Assembly: GCF_013318015.2 (NCBI RefSeq)
Contig: NZ_CP115842.1
Location: forward strand, 2,112,501 to 2,137,456
Source: Agrobacterium tumefaciens
Lineage (GTDB): Bacteria > Pseudomonadota > Alphaproteobacteria > Rhizobiales > Rhizobiaceae
DNA length: 24,956 nt
Direction of reading: 5' to 3'
The number at the start of each line of letters is the position of its first letter. Position 1 is the first letter of the stretch. The position numbers were made by a program, and so were the translations under genes. Shown here one piece after another: positions 1 through 9,612 of the stretch. The notes beneath the pieces were generated by a model. It had not been told where the DNA came from. It did not search any database and saw only the letters and a program-made list of their open reading frames with translations.

Positions 1-2246
<2,246 letters not shown>

Positions 2247-2492
2247 CCCATTGTTCATGCTCATCAAAGATGAGCATCATCTGTTCTGTCCTGACGCGCA
2301 TAGCGCTCCGGACGGGCCGCGCCACAGGTATTTTGCTTGAAAGCAAAAACCGGAAGGCGCGACGACCTCTGGTCTGTATGGCAAACATACGGGAAGGGTC
2401 GCAGAAAGACGTGTTAAATTAAATGAAGCGCAAGCTTCCCAGCTTCTCGAAACAACACTCATGTGAAAACATGAACTGTGTTGCGTTTTGCC
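2247..2492 (+). other. 23S-5S internal spacer with processing hairpins
   Basis: Transcribed spacer without a gene. It starts with a perfect 9-bp hairpin at 2257-2277 (ATGCTCATC, loop AAA, GATGAGCAT), immediately after the 23S 3' end. A second stem is TTTTGCTT/AGCAAAA near 2331-2347. Such stems in rRNA spacers are usual sites of RNase III or related processing; that role is inferred here. Confidence 0.7.
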
Positions 2493-2610
2493 GACCTGGT
2501 GGTTATCGCGGGGCGGCTGCACCCGTTCCCATTCCGAACACGGCCGTGAAACGCCCCAGCGCCAATGGTACTCCGTCTCAAGACGCGGGAGAGTAGGTCG
2601 CTGCCAGGTC
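2493..2610 (+). rRNA. rrf: 5S ribosomal RNA
   Basis: The closing helix is visible as GACCTGG at 2493-2499 pairing with CCAGGTC at 2604-2610, giving a molecule of about 118 nt, the usual 5S size. The interior contains the conserved CCCGTTCCCATTCCGAACAC block (loop B/C region) and GAGAGTAGGTCG near the 3' end. It lies about 250 bp after 23S, as expected for a bacterial rRNA operon, and is followed by a stem and T-run. Confidence 0.97.
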
Positions 2611-2663
2611 TGCAAAACGCAACAAATATCTTCTCAAGCAAACTCTTCGGCCCAGCCGATACA

Positions 2664-2688
2664 AAGGGCCGCTCAAAGCGGCCTTTTT
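2664..2688 (+). terminator. Rho-independent terminator-like hairpin after 5S
   Basis: GGCCGC at 2667-2672 pairs with GCGGCC at 2678-2683 around loop TCAAA. The stem is extended by G-T and A-T pairs and followed by TTTTT at 2684-2688. It stands between 5S and tRNA-fMet, so if the tRNA belongs to the rRNA transcript this hairpin must be partly read through or act as a processing site. Confidence 0.8.
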
Positions 2689-2743
2689 GCATTACGGAAC
2701 ATGAAAACATAAGGAAAACGCCTCGTGCGTCCCTTAAAGGAGA

Positions 2744-2862
2744 CAAATCGCCTTCGGCAATTTGCTCCGGCAATATACATCACAGCTTCCCTGTGATGCA
2801 GTCGCGATAAATCCAATACGGATTTACGCTGGTCGCGATAAATCCCATAGGGATTTACGCTG
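2744..2862 (+). repeat. Array of four hairpins, two of them a tandem 31-bp repeat
   Basis: Four stem-loops follow one another before the tRNA. One: CAAATCGCC / GGCAATTTG, loop TTC, 2744-2764, with one mismatch. Two: CATCACAG / CTGTGATG, 2778-2798. Three and four: two near-identical 31-bp units at 2801-2831 and 2832-2862, each starting GTCGCGATAAATCC and ending GGATTTACGCTG; in each the TAAATCC and GGATTTA arms pair, flanked by GCG/CGC with one bulged A. The units differ only in the loop (AATAC against CATAG). No protein-coding content is seen. Confidence 0.8.
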
Positions 2863-2866
2863 GTAA

Positions 2867-2945
<79 letters not shown>

Positions 2946-2962
2946 ATCCCTGCGATCCCAAT

Positions 2963-2985
2963 AAAGCCCCATCACGAGGCTTTTT
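2963..2985 (+). terminator. Terminator after tRNA-fMet
   Basis: AAAGCC at 2963-2968 pairs with GGCTTT at 2978-2983, followed by a run of five T. It lies 20 bp after the tRNA and probably ends the rRNA operon transcript. Confidence 0.75.
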
Positions 2986-2994
2986 GCGTTTTTG

Positions 2995-3300
2995 CCCTTC
3001 GATCGCCTGGCTCGGCTCAACAGTTTGTCAAGTATCGCCCTCTCGTTGAGGAACTCTGTTTTCCTCTTGCCAGAAGCAAACGTCAGGATCGCGGCCAGAT
3101 TGCCGCGCAGTACGATCACCAGTTCCGCACCATCTGGCACGAGATCAATGCGGTTACCAGCGTGAGAAGCTTATCGGCCGCCTGTGCCCTCGTCTCCTCG
3201 TTGCCAAGCTGGTCGTGAAGAGCAGCGATCTCCTCATGATGAAATTTTGCCAGATTGGGATGCCGCAGGGGAGGTGGCTCCTCCGCTTTGCGGATCTCGG
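2995..3300 (-). pseudogene. C-terminal remnant of a serine site-specific recombinase
   Basis: Read on the minus strand, 3290 to about 3130 encodes a helix-rich stretch with HPNLAKFHHEEIAALHDQL and AADKLLTLV. Then the frame shifts and continues as RIDLVPDGAELVIVLRG, NLAAILTFASGKRKTEFL. This order (coiled-coil region, then the RI-L-PDG-L-LRGNLAAIL block) is typical of the C-terminal end of large resolvase/invertase-type serine recombinases of alphaproteobacteria. The catalytic N-terminal domain with the active serine is absent, and the frame is broken near 3150 by an apparent one-base change in length. It is therefore a dead fragment of an integrated element that lay just downstream of the tRNA. 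The family call is from memory of the motif and was not searched. Confidence 0.65.
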
Positions 3301-3318
3301 ATTACATAGAGGTTTCCG

Positions 3319-3549
3319 ATGACTATGACACGTTTTTCCTGCCGTGAAGTCGATCTTGACGTTAGCAAGGCAAAGAAAGCCGCCCAAGCGGGACTTGTGA
3401 TCATCACCGATCGCGGCCGGCCATCTCGTGTGTTGATGACGTAACGCGAGTTCAAGCGCCTCACCGGAAAGCGCAGCAACCTCGTCGAGGACGAAAGAGC
3501 ACGAACGGCTGATCCCCACCAAATCTCGTCGCCAGTTTCCGCACCGTGA
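3319..3549 (+). pseudogene. Phd/YefM-type antitoxin with in-frame stop
   Basis: The ATG at 3319 opens a reading frame with the Phd-family pattern: FSCREVDLDVSKAKKAAQAG, then LVIITDRGRPSRVLMT, a stop TAA at 3442-3444, then REFKRLTGKRSNLVED in the same frame. The family normally has a tyrosine or similar residue at the stop position (consensus L-T-Y-E-E-F-x-x-L-T-G). The product would end after 41 residues, and the tail after 3500 no longer resembles the family. Antitoxins of this type bind their own promoter and neutralise a VapC/Doc-type toxin; no toxin is recognisable in the 50 bp that follow. It is probably a decayed toxin-antitoxin module. Confidence 0.7.
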
Positions 3550-3602
3550 ACTGGCAAATACTCTTGTCTACAATGCTGGCGCGCAACGCGCCCGAAACAA
3601 TC

Positions 3603-4667
3603 CTAAACCCGCGCTTCCAGAACCATGTTGAAAGGCCCTGTGAAGGCTCGCCTGACGCTGGAAAAGCCACCCAAACGAATGACCTTTGAGAGCTTAGCTT
3701 CGCCGGCCTGAGCTCCCAATCCTTCACCAACCTCTTGGTCAAGTGACGTTGGCACGCAGATCATGGTTGAAGCATTGTAGTAAAGGCGGCCGACAGGATT
3801 CATATTGTCCGCCGGGCGGTCGCCCGCGATAGGTTCGACAATCATCCAGGTGCCGTTCTTTTTAAGGATACGAGACATGTGCCCCGCACACCCACGCGGA
3901 TCACCCATATCATGCAGACAGTCGAAACTGGTGATGAGATCGAAATCCGTATCCTTGATGTCTTTGGCCGTCGCCGCCACGAATTTCACCCGGTCGTCCA
4001 CCCCATGGCTTCGGGCATGCTTGTTGGCCTCTTCTATGGATGGCTCGTGGAAGTCATAGCCTGTGAAGCTGGCGTTGGGGTATGCCTCGGCCATAAGAAT
4101 TGTCGAGAAGCCGACGCCACAGCCGACATCGGCGACCCGGGCGCCTTTCTCCAGTTTGTCCTCAACGCCATGAAGGGCGGGCAGCCACGATTGGACAATA
4201 TTGTTCACGTATCCCGGCCGAAAGAACGCGCCCGTTGCGCAGAATAGGCAACCTGCAGTGTCACCCCATCGCACCCCGCCGCCGGTCCGGAAGCTGTGCT
4301 CAACCTTGGGCTCTCCCTCGATCATCGCCGCGACCAGATCGAAAGCTCCTTCGAGATAGACGGGGCTGTCCTTAATGACGAACACCATGGCCTGCTCGGG
4401 TGAGAGACTGAACATCCCGGAACCGCTGTCGTAGTCGATGTAGCCGTTTGCCGCCTGTGCCAGCGCCCACTCCCTGACGTAGCGTTCCAACAGGTTACCG
4501 GAGGCTGCCGCAAGGCCTGTGGATGTTAGCGGTCCGGCGCGGTGCAACGTATCGAACAGGCCCAATCTCAAGCCAATCCTGACAGTTGGAACACTGAAGG
4601 CTCCCCCTAGATCGCCCAGCATTTTGCCAATAAAAGAATTCAGTTTTGTTTCGTCGAGCTGTGTCAT
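3603..4667 (-). CDS. Class I SAM-dependent methyltransferase with N-terminal winged helix
   Basis: A 354-residue protein. Residues about 20-95 look like the winged-helix dimerisation domain found before many small-molecule methyltransferases (GLFDTL, then LLERYVREWALAQAANGYI). The catalytic Rossmann domain begins near residue 175: motif I is VADVGCGVGFST (178-189), the acidic residue that binds the SAM ribose is Asp205 in GYDFHEPS, and a later strand is DLITSFDCLHDMGDP. It resembles the mycobacterial Rv2258c-like group of methyltransferases. The substrate is unknown and nothing nearby indicates a pathway. The start is the ATG at 4667, preceded by a G-rich ribosome binding site (GGGGGGAATGAA). 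It is divergently arranged with the cyclase gene, sharing a 238-bp intergenic region. Confidence 0.85.
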   Translation of the reverse strand: MTQLDETKLNSFIGKMLGDLGGAFSVPTVRIGLRLGLFDTLHRAGPLTSTGLAAASGNLLERYVREWALAQAANGYIDYDSGSGMFSLSPEQAMVFVIKDSPVYLEGAFDLVAAMIEGEPKVEHSFRTGGGVRWGDTAGCLFCATGAFFRPGYVNNIVQSWLPALHGVEDKLEKGARVADVGCGVGFSTILMAEAYPNASFTGYDFHEPSIEEANKHARSHGVDDRVKFVAATAKDIKDTDFDLITSFDCLHDMGDPRGCAGHMSRILKKNGTWMIVEPIAGDRPADNMNPVGRLYYNASTMICVPTSLDQEVGEGLGAQAGEAKLSKVIRLGGFSSVRRAFTGPFNMVLEARV

Positions 4668-4905
4668 TTCATTCCCCCCAATTAATTGAGTTGGCGGGCA
4701 AAGGCTGACCGAAAATTTACGCGTCAGTGAATGCTCGTAGGCGACGTAAGATAGCCGAATACCCTGAATTTGTCACGCAAACCAATATCGCTCTATCGGT
4801 GGTCCGCTCCTGACTAGCGTTACAGGTAAGAGTGATGGACGATGGCGCGGGGAAGTCGTAAACTGGCTTCAAGACCAGGCAACGATATACTCCCGGGAGG
4901 AAGCA

Positions 4906-5718
4906 ATGCCTATCTTCATGGACCGGCACGAGCTTGCCGGAGTTTCAGCGGCGGATATCGCCGCGGCACACCTTAAAGATCTCAACATTCAGGATCAGTA
5001 CGGCGTCAGGTTCCTGACCTACTGGTTTGATGAAAGGCGTGGTACGGCCTTTTGCCTTATCGATGCTCCAGACGCTGAAACTGCGCAGTGCGTACATCGG
5101 GAAGCCCACGGATTTGTCGCCAGTGAAGTTGTGGAAGTCGCTCTGTCCGCTGTGGAAGCGTTTCTCGGGCGAATACAGGATCCCTTGTCGCTTGCTACCA
5201 TCTCGAAAGATATGGATGCCGGCCACCGTGCGATCCTGTTCACTGATATTGTCGGTTCAACCGAGATGACGGCCCGCCTTGGCGATCGTATGGCGGCGGA
5301 ACTCGTCCGCGCACACGATGCCCTGGTTCGCGGTTGTCTCGGGCGACGGTCGGGGCGTGAGGTCAAGCACACCGGCGACGGCATAATGGCTGTATTCTCG
5401 TCCGTACCGTTTGCCGTGGATTGCGCCATTGATATCCAACGCGAGTTCCATCGCTACAACAGCGGCAACGGTGAGCCCATTCACATCCGCATTGGACTGG
5501 ATTGTGGTGAGCCGATCGAGGACAGCAATGATTTCTTCGGTGCGACAGTGCAACTGGCAGCCAGGCTCTGTGCCGCGGCCGAGAGCGACCAGATCCTGAT
5601 ATCGGACAAGACCTTCCAGGAATATGGCAGCGCCGATGTCCTCGTCCATGGCAATCAATACAGACTGAAAGGATTTGCCGACCCGGTCATCGCCTATCGT
5701 TGCGAGTGGCTGCACTAG
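4906..5718 (+). CDS. DUF4242 domain fused to class III adenylate/guanylate cyclase
   Basis: A 270-residue protein. Residues 1-90 match the DUF4242 fold (small ferredoxin-like domain, known from a nickel-binding Streptomyces protein), with His8, His64 and His68 as possible ligands. Residues 105-265 form a class III nucleotidyl cyclase domain. The metal-binding Asp114 lies in LFTDIVGST and Asp158 in KHTGDGIMAVF. Lys154 is the base-recognition lysine typical of adenylate cyclases. Arg220 in QLAARLC is the transition-state arginine, while the usual asparagine before it (V-N-x-A-x-R) is Gln216. No transmembrane segment or signal peptide is seen, so the enzyme is probably soluble and makes cAMP in response to whatever DUF4242 senses. 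The ribosome binding site GGGAGGAAG lies just before the ATG. Confidence 0.9.
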   Translation: MPIFMDRHELAGVSAADIAAAHLKDLNIQDQYGVRFLTYWFDERRGTAFCLIDAPDAETAQCVHREAHGFVASEVVEVALSAVEAFLGRIQDPLSLATISKDMDAGHRAILFTDIVGSTEMTARLGDRMAAELVRAHDALVRGCLGRRSGREVKHTGDGIMAVFSSVPFAVDCAIDIQREFHRYNSGNGEPIHIRIGLDCGEPIEDSNDFFGATVQLAARLCAAAESDQILISDKTFQEYGSADVLVHGNQYRLKGFADPVIAYRCEWLH

Positions 5719-6184
5719 CGACGTGATTTGAAATCTGATGTAGAAATGACCATCAAATGGTGATCTGCGCGGAGCCACCGTGCGGTTTGTTCGGTCGGGC
5801 AACACCGCCCTGATGTCTGGCGAGGTGTGGACACCTGCCCCACCGCCGGGCGGCCGCTCTGCGAAGCCGGAAAACTCTAGCCTCAGCTGGTCCAGAAACC
5901 TGGGGCAGTTCAAAATGGGCCGGACTCTAATTTATTCTCGAGGAAATTCTCAGTGGCAGGTCACGGTCACTTTGCAATTCAATGTCGCCTTGGTTGGGAG
6001 CCTATTGATGAAAAGTGCGGCATTAGATAGAAAAACTACAGAATTCCATTTCAGGCACTGATTTCCATGGCTAATTTGGGAAATCTCTAAACGTTGCATG
6101 GCATCGGCCGCAAATAATGTACGTCGCGCCGCCAAGCGGTACGCTGCAATGGCGCTAGCAAGAGCGCGATCAAGGATCGATGGA
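5719..6184 (+). other. Intergenic region, no gene recognised
   Basis: 466 bp between the cyclase and acetyltransferase genes. An open frame at 5780-6061 has no ribosome binding site and no recognisable protein pattern. The stretch 5860-5980 has the feel of insertion-sequence debris, but I cannot name a family. The extra 29 codons in front of 6185 also lack protein-like composition. Confidence 0.4.
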
Positions 6185-6733
6185 ATGGACTTGGCGTATC
6201 GCCTCCCGGAGGAATTCTTCACAGAGCGGTTTCTAGTCAGGCGGGTTCAACCATCTGATGGCGACGCAATCTTTGCTGGCTGGGCAACTGATCGTGAAGT
6301 GACGAAATATCTCACTTGGCGTCCGCACACAGACCTTTCCCAGACGCAGGAAGCTGCGGAACGCTCCTATCTGGAGTGGGAAGGTGGCTCCACGTTTCCA
6401 GCGGTCATTTGCCGACGCGAAGTGCCGAGCGAACTTGTTGGAAGGATTGACGCGCGACTGGCGGGACCGCGAGTTTCCTACGGTTGGCTTGTCCGGAAGG
6501 ATCACTGGGGACAGGGCGTTGCGACTGAAGTGGTAAAATGGGCGATCGAGCATGCCCTTACCCATCCGATGATCTATCGCACCGAGGCAGCTTGTGATGT
6601 CATGAACGTGGCCTCAGCACGTGTGATGGAAAAGGCTGGTATGACCCAGGAAGCGTTGCTTCGGCGGTATCTTTTCCATCCAAATTTGTCGAACGAACCA
6701 AGGGACGCTTTCCTGTATTCCAAAGTTCGCTGA
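6185..6733 (+). CDS. GNAT acetyltransferase, RimJ/RimL type
   Basis: A 182-residue N-acetyltransferase of the RimJ/RimL-like branch (Acetyltransf_3). The N-terminus has the family pattern TERFLVRRVQPSDGDAIFAGW. The acetyl-CoA pyrophosphate loop is RKDHWGQGVATEVV (W-G-x-G-x-A), and the motif B region is DVMNVASARVMEKAGM followed by the usual LRRYLFHPN. Members acetylate ribosomal protein N-termini or small molecules such as antibiotics; the substrate here cannot be told. I chose the ATG at 6185 because AAGGATCG lies about 8 bp upstream and because residues before it do not fit the family. It stands alone, with no operon partner. Confidence 0.85.
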   Translation: MDLAYRLPEEFFTERFLVRRVQPSDGDAIFAGWATDREVTKYLTWRPHTDLSQTQEAAERSYLEWEGGSTFPAVICRREVPSELVGRIDARLAGPRVSYGWLVRKDHWGQGVATEVVKWAIEHALTHPMIYRTEAACDVMNVASARVMEKAGMTQEALLRRYLFHPNLSNEPRDAFLYSKVR

Positions 6734-6739
6734 GACCGT

Positions 6740-6950
6740 CCCGGGTTACCAATCCGGCTGTAGCTTCCCGCATAAACCAACTGGGTCTCTCACGAGCGAC
6801 TCCTATGCGAAATCCAAGGCAAAAATCTGGATCATGTTCAGGATGATACGCATACAGCTCTAATCTCCCCGCGGCCTTCAGTCGCCGGACGGTGTCAACA
6901 TCAGGATGCGCCCGCCCTAATCGTGGCGGTTCTTCACGAATGAATGAATC
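6740..6950 (-). pseudogene. Coding-like strip, possible remnant of an unrecognised gene
   Basis: On the minus strand from 6950 downward a frame opens after a TGA and has no start codon. It reads with natural protein composition: EEPPRLGRAHPDVDTVRRL, then RLELYAYHPEHDPDFCLGF, then RPSWFMREATAGLV. It then runs antisense into the acetyltransferase gene. I do not recognise the family. The protein-like composition without a start suggests the C-terminal remains of a lost gene; chance remains possible. Confidence 0.3.
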
Positions 6951-7130
6951 TCATGAAGCTGTTGGCTAATCGTGTGAACGAATGATATTTCGGTGAAGGG
7001 AGATTATCTGCGCGAGACGGATAAATCGTTGTTATAGCATGGTCGCAAAGAGGGGCGCCTGTTTGAACCCGCCTCAAGGCGTAGTCTTCGATTAGAATTG
7101 TTGGATAGCATCGCTAATTTCACTTCTCGC

Positions 7131-8297
7131 TCATGACGCCTCCGCCATCGCTGCATAGATGGCCCGACTGATATCGGTAGAAAACCGCCCGGCGCCAGAC
7201 ATGCCTTCAAATGCGGTATTGGTCAGGGCCACAACTGTCAGGCCGTTGCTTGGGTCAGTGAACCAGCTATGCCCGTAGGCCCCGCCCCAGCGCCAGGTGC
7301 CTGCCGGCTCGGCCACGCCTGCGGCCTGGCTGTCGCGCAGCACCGAAAAACCGAGACCATAGCCCCAGCCCGGCGATCCCTCGATGTCGATCCCGGCTAT
7401 CTGGTCACGCGCCATCACGGAGGCATGATCGGCAGTCATCATATCACCGCCGCCCTGCCGTAACGCTTCTATCAGCTGCAACACATCGAACGCTGTGCCG
7501 ACCATACCGGCGCCGCCTGAAGGAAAAGCCTTGGTATCAAACACCCGTGATGGATCCATCATGACGCTTGCCATACCGGGGAGCAATGGCAAGCAGTCCG
7601 GTTCGTGCATCCGGCGGGGACGTGGCGTGGCGTCCGCGTATGCAGCCGTAACCCGGGATGGATCGGAAAGCGCAAAACCGGTATCCTTAAGACGGAGCGG
7701 CTCGGTGACGAGCTTGCGGATGGATTCCGGCAAGGCGAGCCCTGTTGCCGCCTCAATCACCGCACCCACAACACCTATCCCCAACGAATAGCGGAATGCC
7801 GACCCCGGAGCGAAGGAGAGGGGGACGCCGGCAAGGCGCCGGATGTTGTCGGCAAGCGTCAGGTCGGAGCGGTCCATACCGTCCGACACGCCTGCTTGGG
7901 CGAGAGGCCCGCCTTCCGGCTCAAAAAAGCCGTAGCTGAGCCCTGCGCTGTGACTGAGTAGATGACGCAAGGTGATAAGAGCCGGTCGTCCCTCGAAGGT
8001 CGGCGTGAACGCCGGTAGCCATTCCGTGATTGGTCGATCGAGATCCAGTATCCCGCGACTGACCAGCGCTAGGGCAGCCGCAGCGGAGAAGAGTTTCGAG
8101 ACGGAGGCCAGTCGGAAGATAGCGTCAGTTCGCATCTCCGTGCCGGCATCCCGGTCGGCGAGCCCTGCTGCGCGGCAATATATTGTTTTGCCGTCGAGCG
8201 CGACAAGGACGACAGCACCGACGATGCGTTCGGCTGCAATCGCGCCGTCTATCACAGCGTCCAGGCGCGATACGATCGAAGAATTTGAGGATGTCAT
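7131..8297 (-). CDS. Serine hydrolase of the beta-lactamase/class C (EstB-like) family
   Basis: A 388-residue protein. The catalytic Ser-x-x-Lys tetrad is S65-V-S-K68 in FRLASVSKLF. The second motif (Tyr-x-Asn in beta-lactamases) appears as Y170-S-L in FRYSLGIGV. A C-terminal GHSWFTDPSNGLTVVALTN supplies the third element, His instead of Lys-Thr-Gly, as in EstB-type esterases and D-aminopeptidases. LRHLLSHSAGLSYG is the usual family signature. No signal peptide is evident, so it is probably a cytoplasmic esterase or peptidase rather than a resistance beta-lactamase. The start at 8297 is supported by AAGGAAATT just upstream; a longer upstream frame would overlap the MFS gene. It lies 16 bp downstream of the MFS gene on the same strand, very likely in one operon. 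Confidence 0.85.
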   Translation of the reverse strand: MTSSNSSIVSRLDAVIDGAIAAERIVGAVVLVALDGKTIYCRAAGLADRDAGTEMRTDAIFRLASVSKLFSAAAALALVSRGILDLDRPITEWLPAFTPTFEGRPALITLRHLLSHSAGLSYGFFEPEGGPLAQAGVSDGMDRSDLTLADNIRRLAGVPLSFAPGSAFRYSLGIGVVGAVIEAATGLALPESIRKLVTEPLRLKDTGFALSDPSRVTAAYADATPRPRRMHEPDCLPLLPGMASVMMDPSRVFDTKAFPSGGAGMVGTAFDVLQLIEALRQGGGDMMTADHASVMARDQIAGIDIEGSPGWGYGLGFSVLRDSQAAGVAEPAGTWRWGGAYGHSWFTDPSNGLTVVALTNTAFEGMSGAGRFSTDISRAIYAAMAEAS

Positions 8298-8313
8298 GAG
8301 AATTTCCTTTGGA

Positions 8314-9522
8314 TCAGGGATTGGCAGCCGGTGGGAAGGCATGATGGTGTGCAAGAAGTGTTGTGATGAATGCCGGGACGAGGAGGATAAGAATGGCTGG
8401 GGCGAAGCCGCCAACGCCACTCTGCTGCAGGATCAACCCGCCGACGATACCGCCACCGGCGATGGCCAGGTTCCAGGCGGTGACCAGCATGGATTGAGCA
8501 ACATCGGCAGCATCGCCTGCGGTGTTCGAAAGAGCGGTCTGAAACAGCGTGGCAGTTCCGCCAAAAGCGAGGCCCCAGACCGCGATTGCACCGTAGACAA
8601 CCGCTGGGTTCTCACCCCATAGCCCAAGCGCCAGCGCTGCAAGCCCGAACAAAGCGATGCTGGCGAGCGACAGGCTTCGCAGTTGACGGTCAATCAGGAC
8701 ACCGACGATCCAGATGGCTGCCAGTGCTGTCGTGCCGAAGACCAGAAGCACAAGATCGGTCCGCGCTGCCATGCCGGCCTCGACCAAGAACGGGGCGATA
8801 TAGGTGTACAGGATGTTGTGAGCGAGGACGAAGGCAATGGTGACGAACAGGACCGGGCGCACGCCGGGCAGAGTAAACACCGTGCCGAGCCCGCGGCGAC
8901 GCTCCATAGGCTGGCCTCCGAAGTCTGGCACCTTCGCGATAACCCAAACAACCAGTACCAGAGTCAAGCCGCTGATGAGGCCAAAACACGCCCTCCACCC
9001 GAGGAGGGTGCCCAGAAAAGTACCGGCCGGAATGCCAAGCGACAGCGCGAGCGGCGTGCCCACCATGGCCACCGCGATAGCCCGTCCCTTTAGTGCCTCG
9101 GGCACCATGCGTGCCGCATAGCCTGCGAGCAACGCCCAGAGCAACCCGGCCGAAACGCCGGCACAAAATCGTGCGACCATCGTCAGCAGATAGCTAGAGG
9201 AGACGGCTGTAACTGTATTGGCGATTGCGAAACCGGCGATGGCAGCGAGGAGTAACCGCCGCCGTCGTATGCCTTGCGTCGCCGCCGTCAGCGGGATCGC
9301 GGCGATGAGCGATCCAATCGCGTAGATCGTCACCATCTGGCCCACCAGTGCGTCCGACACGGCAAGGCCCGCGCCGATCTGCGGCAGCAAAGCTGCGGGC
9401 AACGCCTCGGTCAGAATGGTGATGAAGCCGGCCATGGCGAGTGCGAGCAGGCCCGAGAGCGGCAGACGACGAGGTTGGGGCGGGTCGACGGGGGACGCGG
9501 CGAATAAGTGCATGTTTGTCAT
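8314..9522 (-). CDS. Major facilitator superfamily exporter, AraJ/sugar-efflux type
   Basis: A 402-residue integral membrane protein with about twelve hydrophobic segments. The N-terminal half shows the drug-proton antiporter pattern: LTEALPAALLPQIGAGL, then VGQMVTIYAIGSLIAAIPLT, followed by the basic loop GIRRRRLL and later RFCAGVSAGLLWALLAGYAA. This is the AraJ-like group of inner-membrane efflux carriers (arabinose, chloramphenicol or nucleoside exporters). The substrate is unknown. The ATG at 9522 opens MTNMHLF; an upstream extension of 115 codons runs through the divergent promoter and into the LysR gene and is rejected. It is divergent from the LysR gene, and the serine hydrolase follows it. 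Confidence 0.88.
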   Translation of the reverse strand: MTNMHLFAASPVDPPQPRRLPLSGLLALAMAGFITILTEALPAALLPQIGAGLAVSDALVGQMVTIYAIGSLIAAIPLTAATQGIRRRRLLLAAIAGFAIANTVTAVSSSYLLTMVARFCAGVSAGLLWALLAGYAARMVPEALKGRAIAVAMVGTPLALSLGIPAGTFLGTLLGWRACFGLISGLTLVLVVWVIAKVPDFGGQPMERRRGLGTVFTLPGVRPVLFVTIAFVLAHNILYTYIAPFLVEAGMAARTDLVLLVFGTTALAAIWIVGVLIDRQLRSLSLASIALFGLAALALGLWGENPAVVYGAIAVWGLAFGGTATLFQTALSNTAGDAADVAQSMLVTAWNLAIAGGGIVGGLILQQSGVGGFAPAILILLVPAFITTLLAHHHAFPPAANP

Positions 9523-9552
9523 GCCTTGACCATAAGCCGGTCTCCGCGATTG

Positions 9553-9596
9553 GAGAATTATGCTAGAGTTCTCATCATATCGGACATAGATGTCCG
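9553..9596. promoter_or_regulatory. Candidate LysR operators in the divergent promoter
   Basis: Two dyads lie side by side in the 90-bp region between the divergent genes: GAGAA-N11-TTCTC at 9553-9573 and the perfect repeat CGGACAT-AG-ATGTCCG at 9581-9596. The first has the spacing of a classic LysR box. The second ends 16 bp before the LysR start codon and could serve autorepression. Function is inferred from position and symmetry. Confidence 0.6.
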
Positions 9597-9612
9597 CAAT
9601 AGGGACTAGTGG

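Noticed and set aside
3550..3602. Possible VapC/PIN toxin remnant after the first antitoxin
   Set aside because: ELANTLVYNAGAQ is too short and too weak a resemblance to claim.
5257..5913. Long minus-strand frame of 218 codons
   Set aside because: It is antisense to the cyclase catalytic domain; the plus-strand gene has full family motifs and a ribosome binding site.
5780..6061. Plus-strand frame of 93 codons
   Set aside because: No ribosome binding site, no recognisable pattern, unusual composition. It may be IS debris, but I could not identify a family.
7004..7210. Minus-strand frame with GSNRRPSLRPCYNND, reminiscent of integrase tails
   Set aside because: Its start overlaps the end of the hydrolase gene, and the resemblance is only a few residues in arginine-rich translation; not enough to call an integrase remnant.
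8586..9121. Arginine/glycine-rich plus-strand frames antisense to the MFS gene
   Set aside because: These are shadows of a GC-rich gene; the membrane-protein pattern is on the minus strand.
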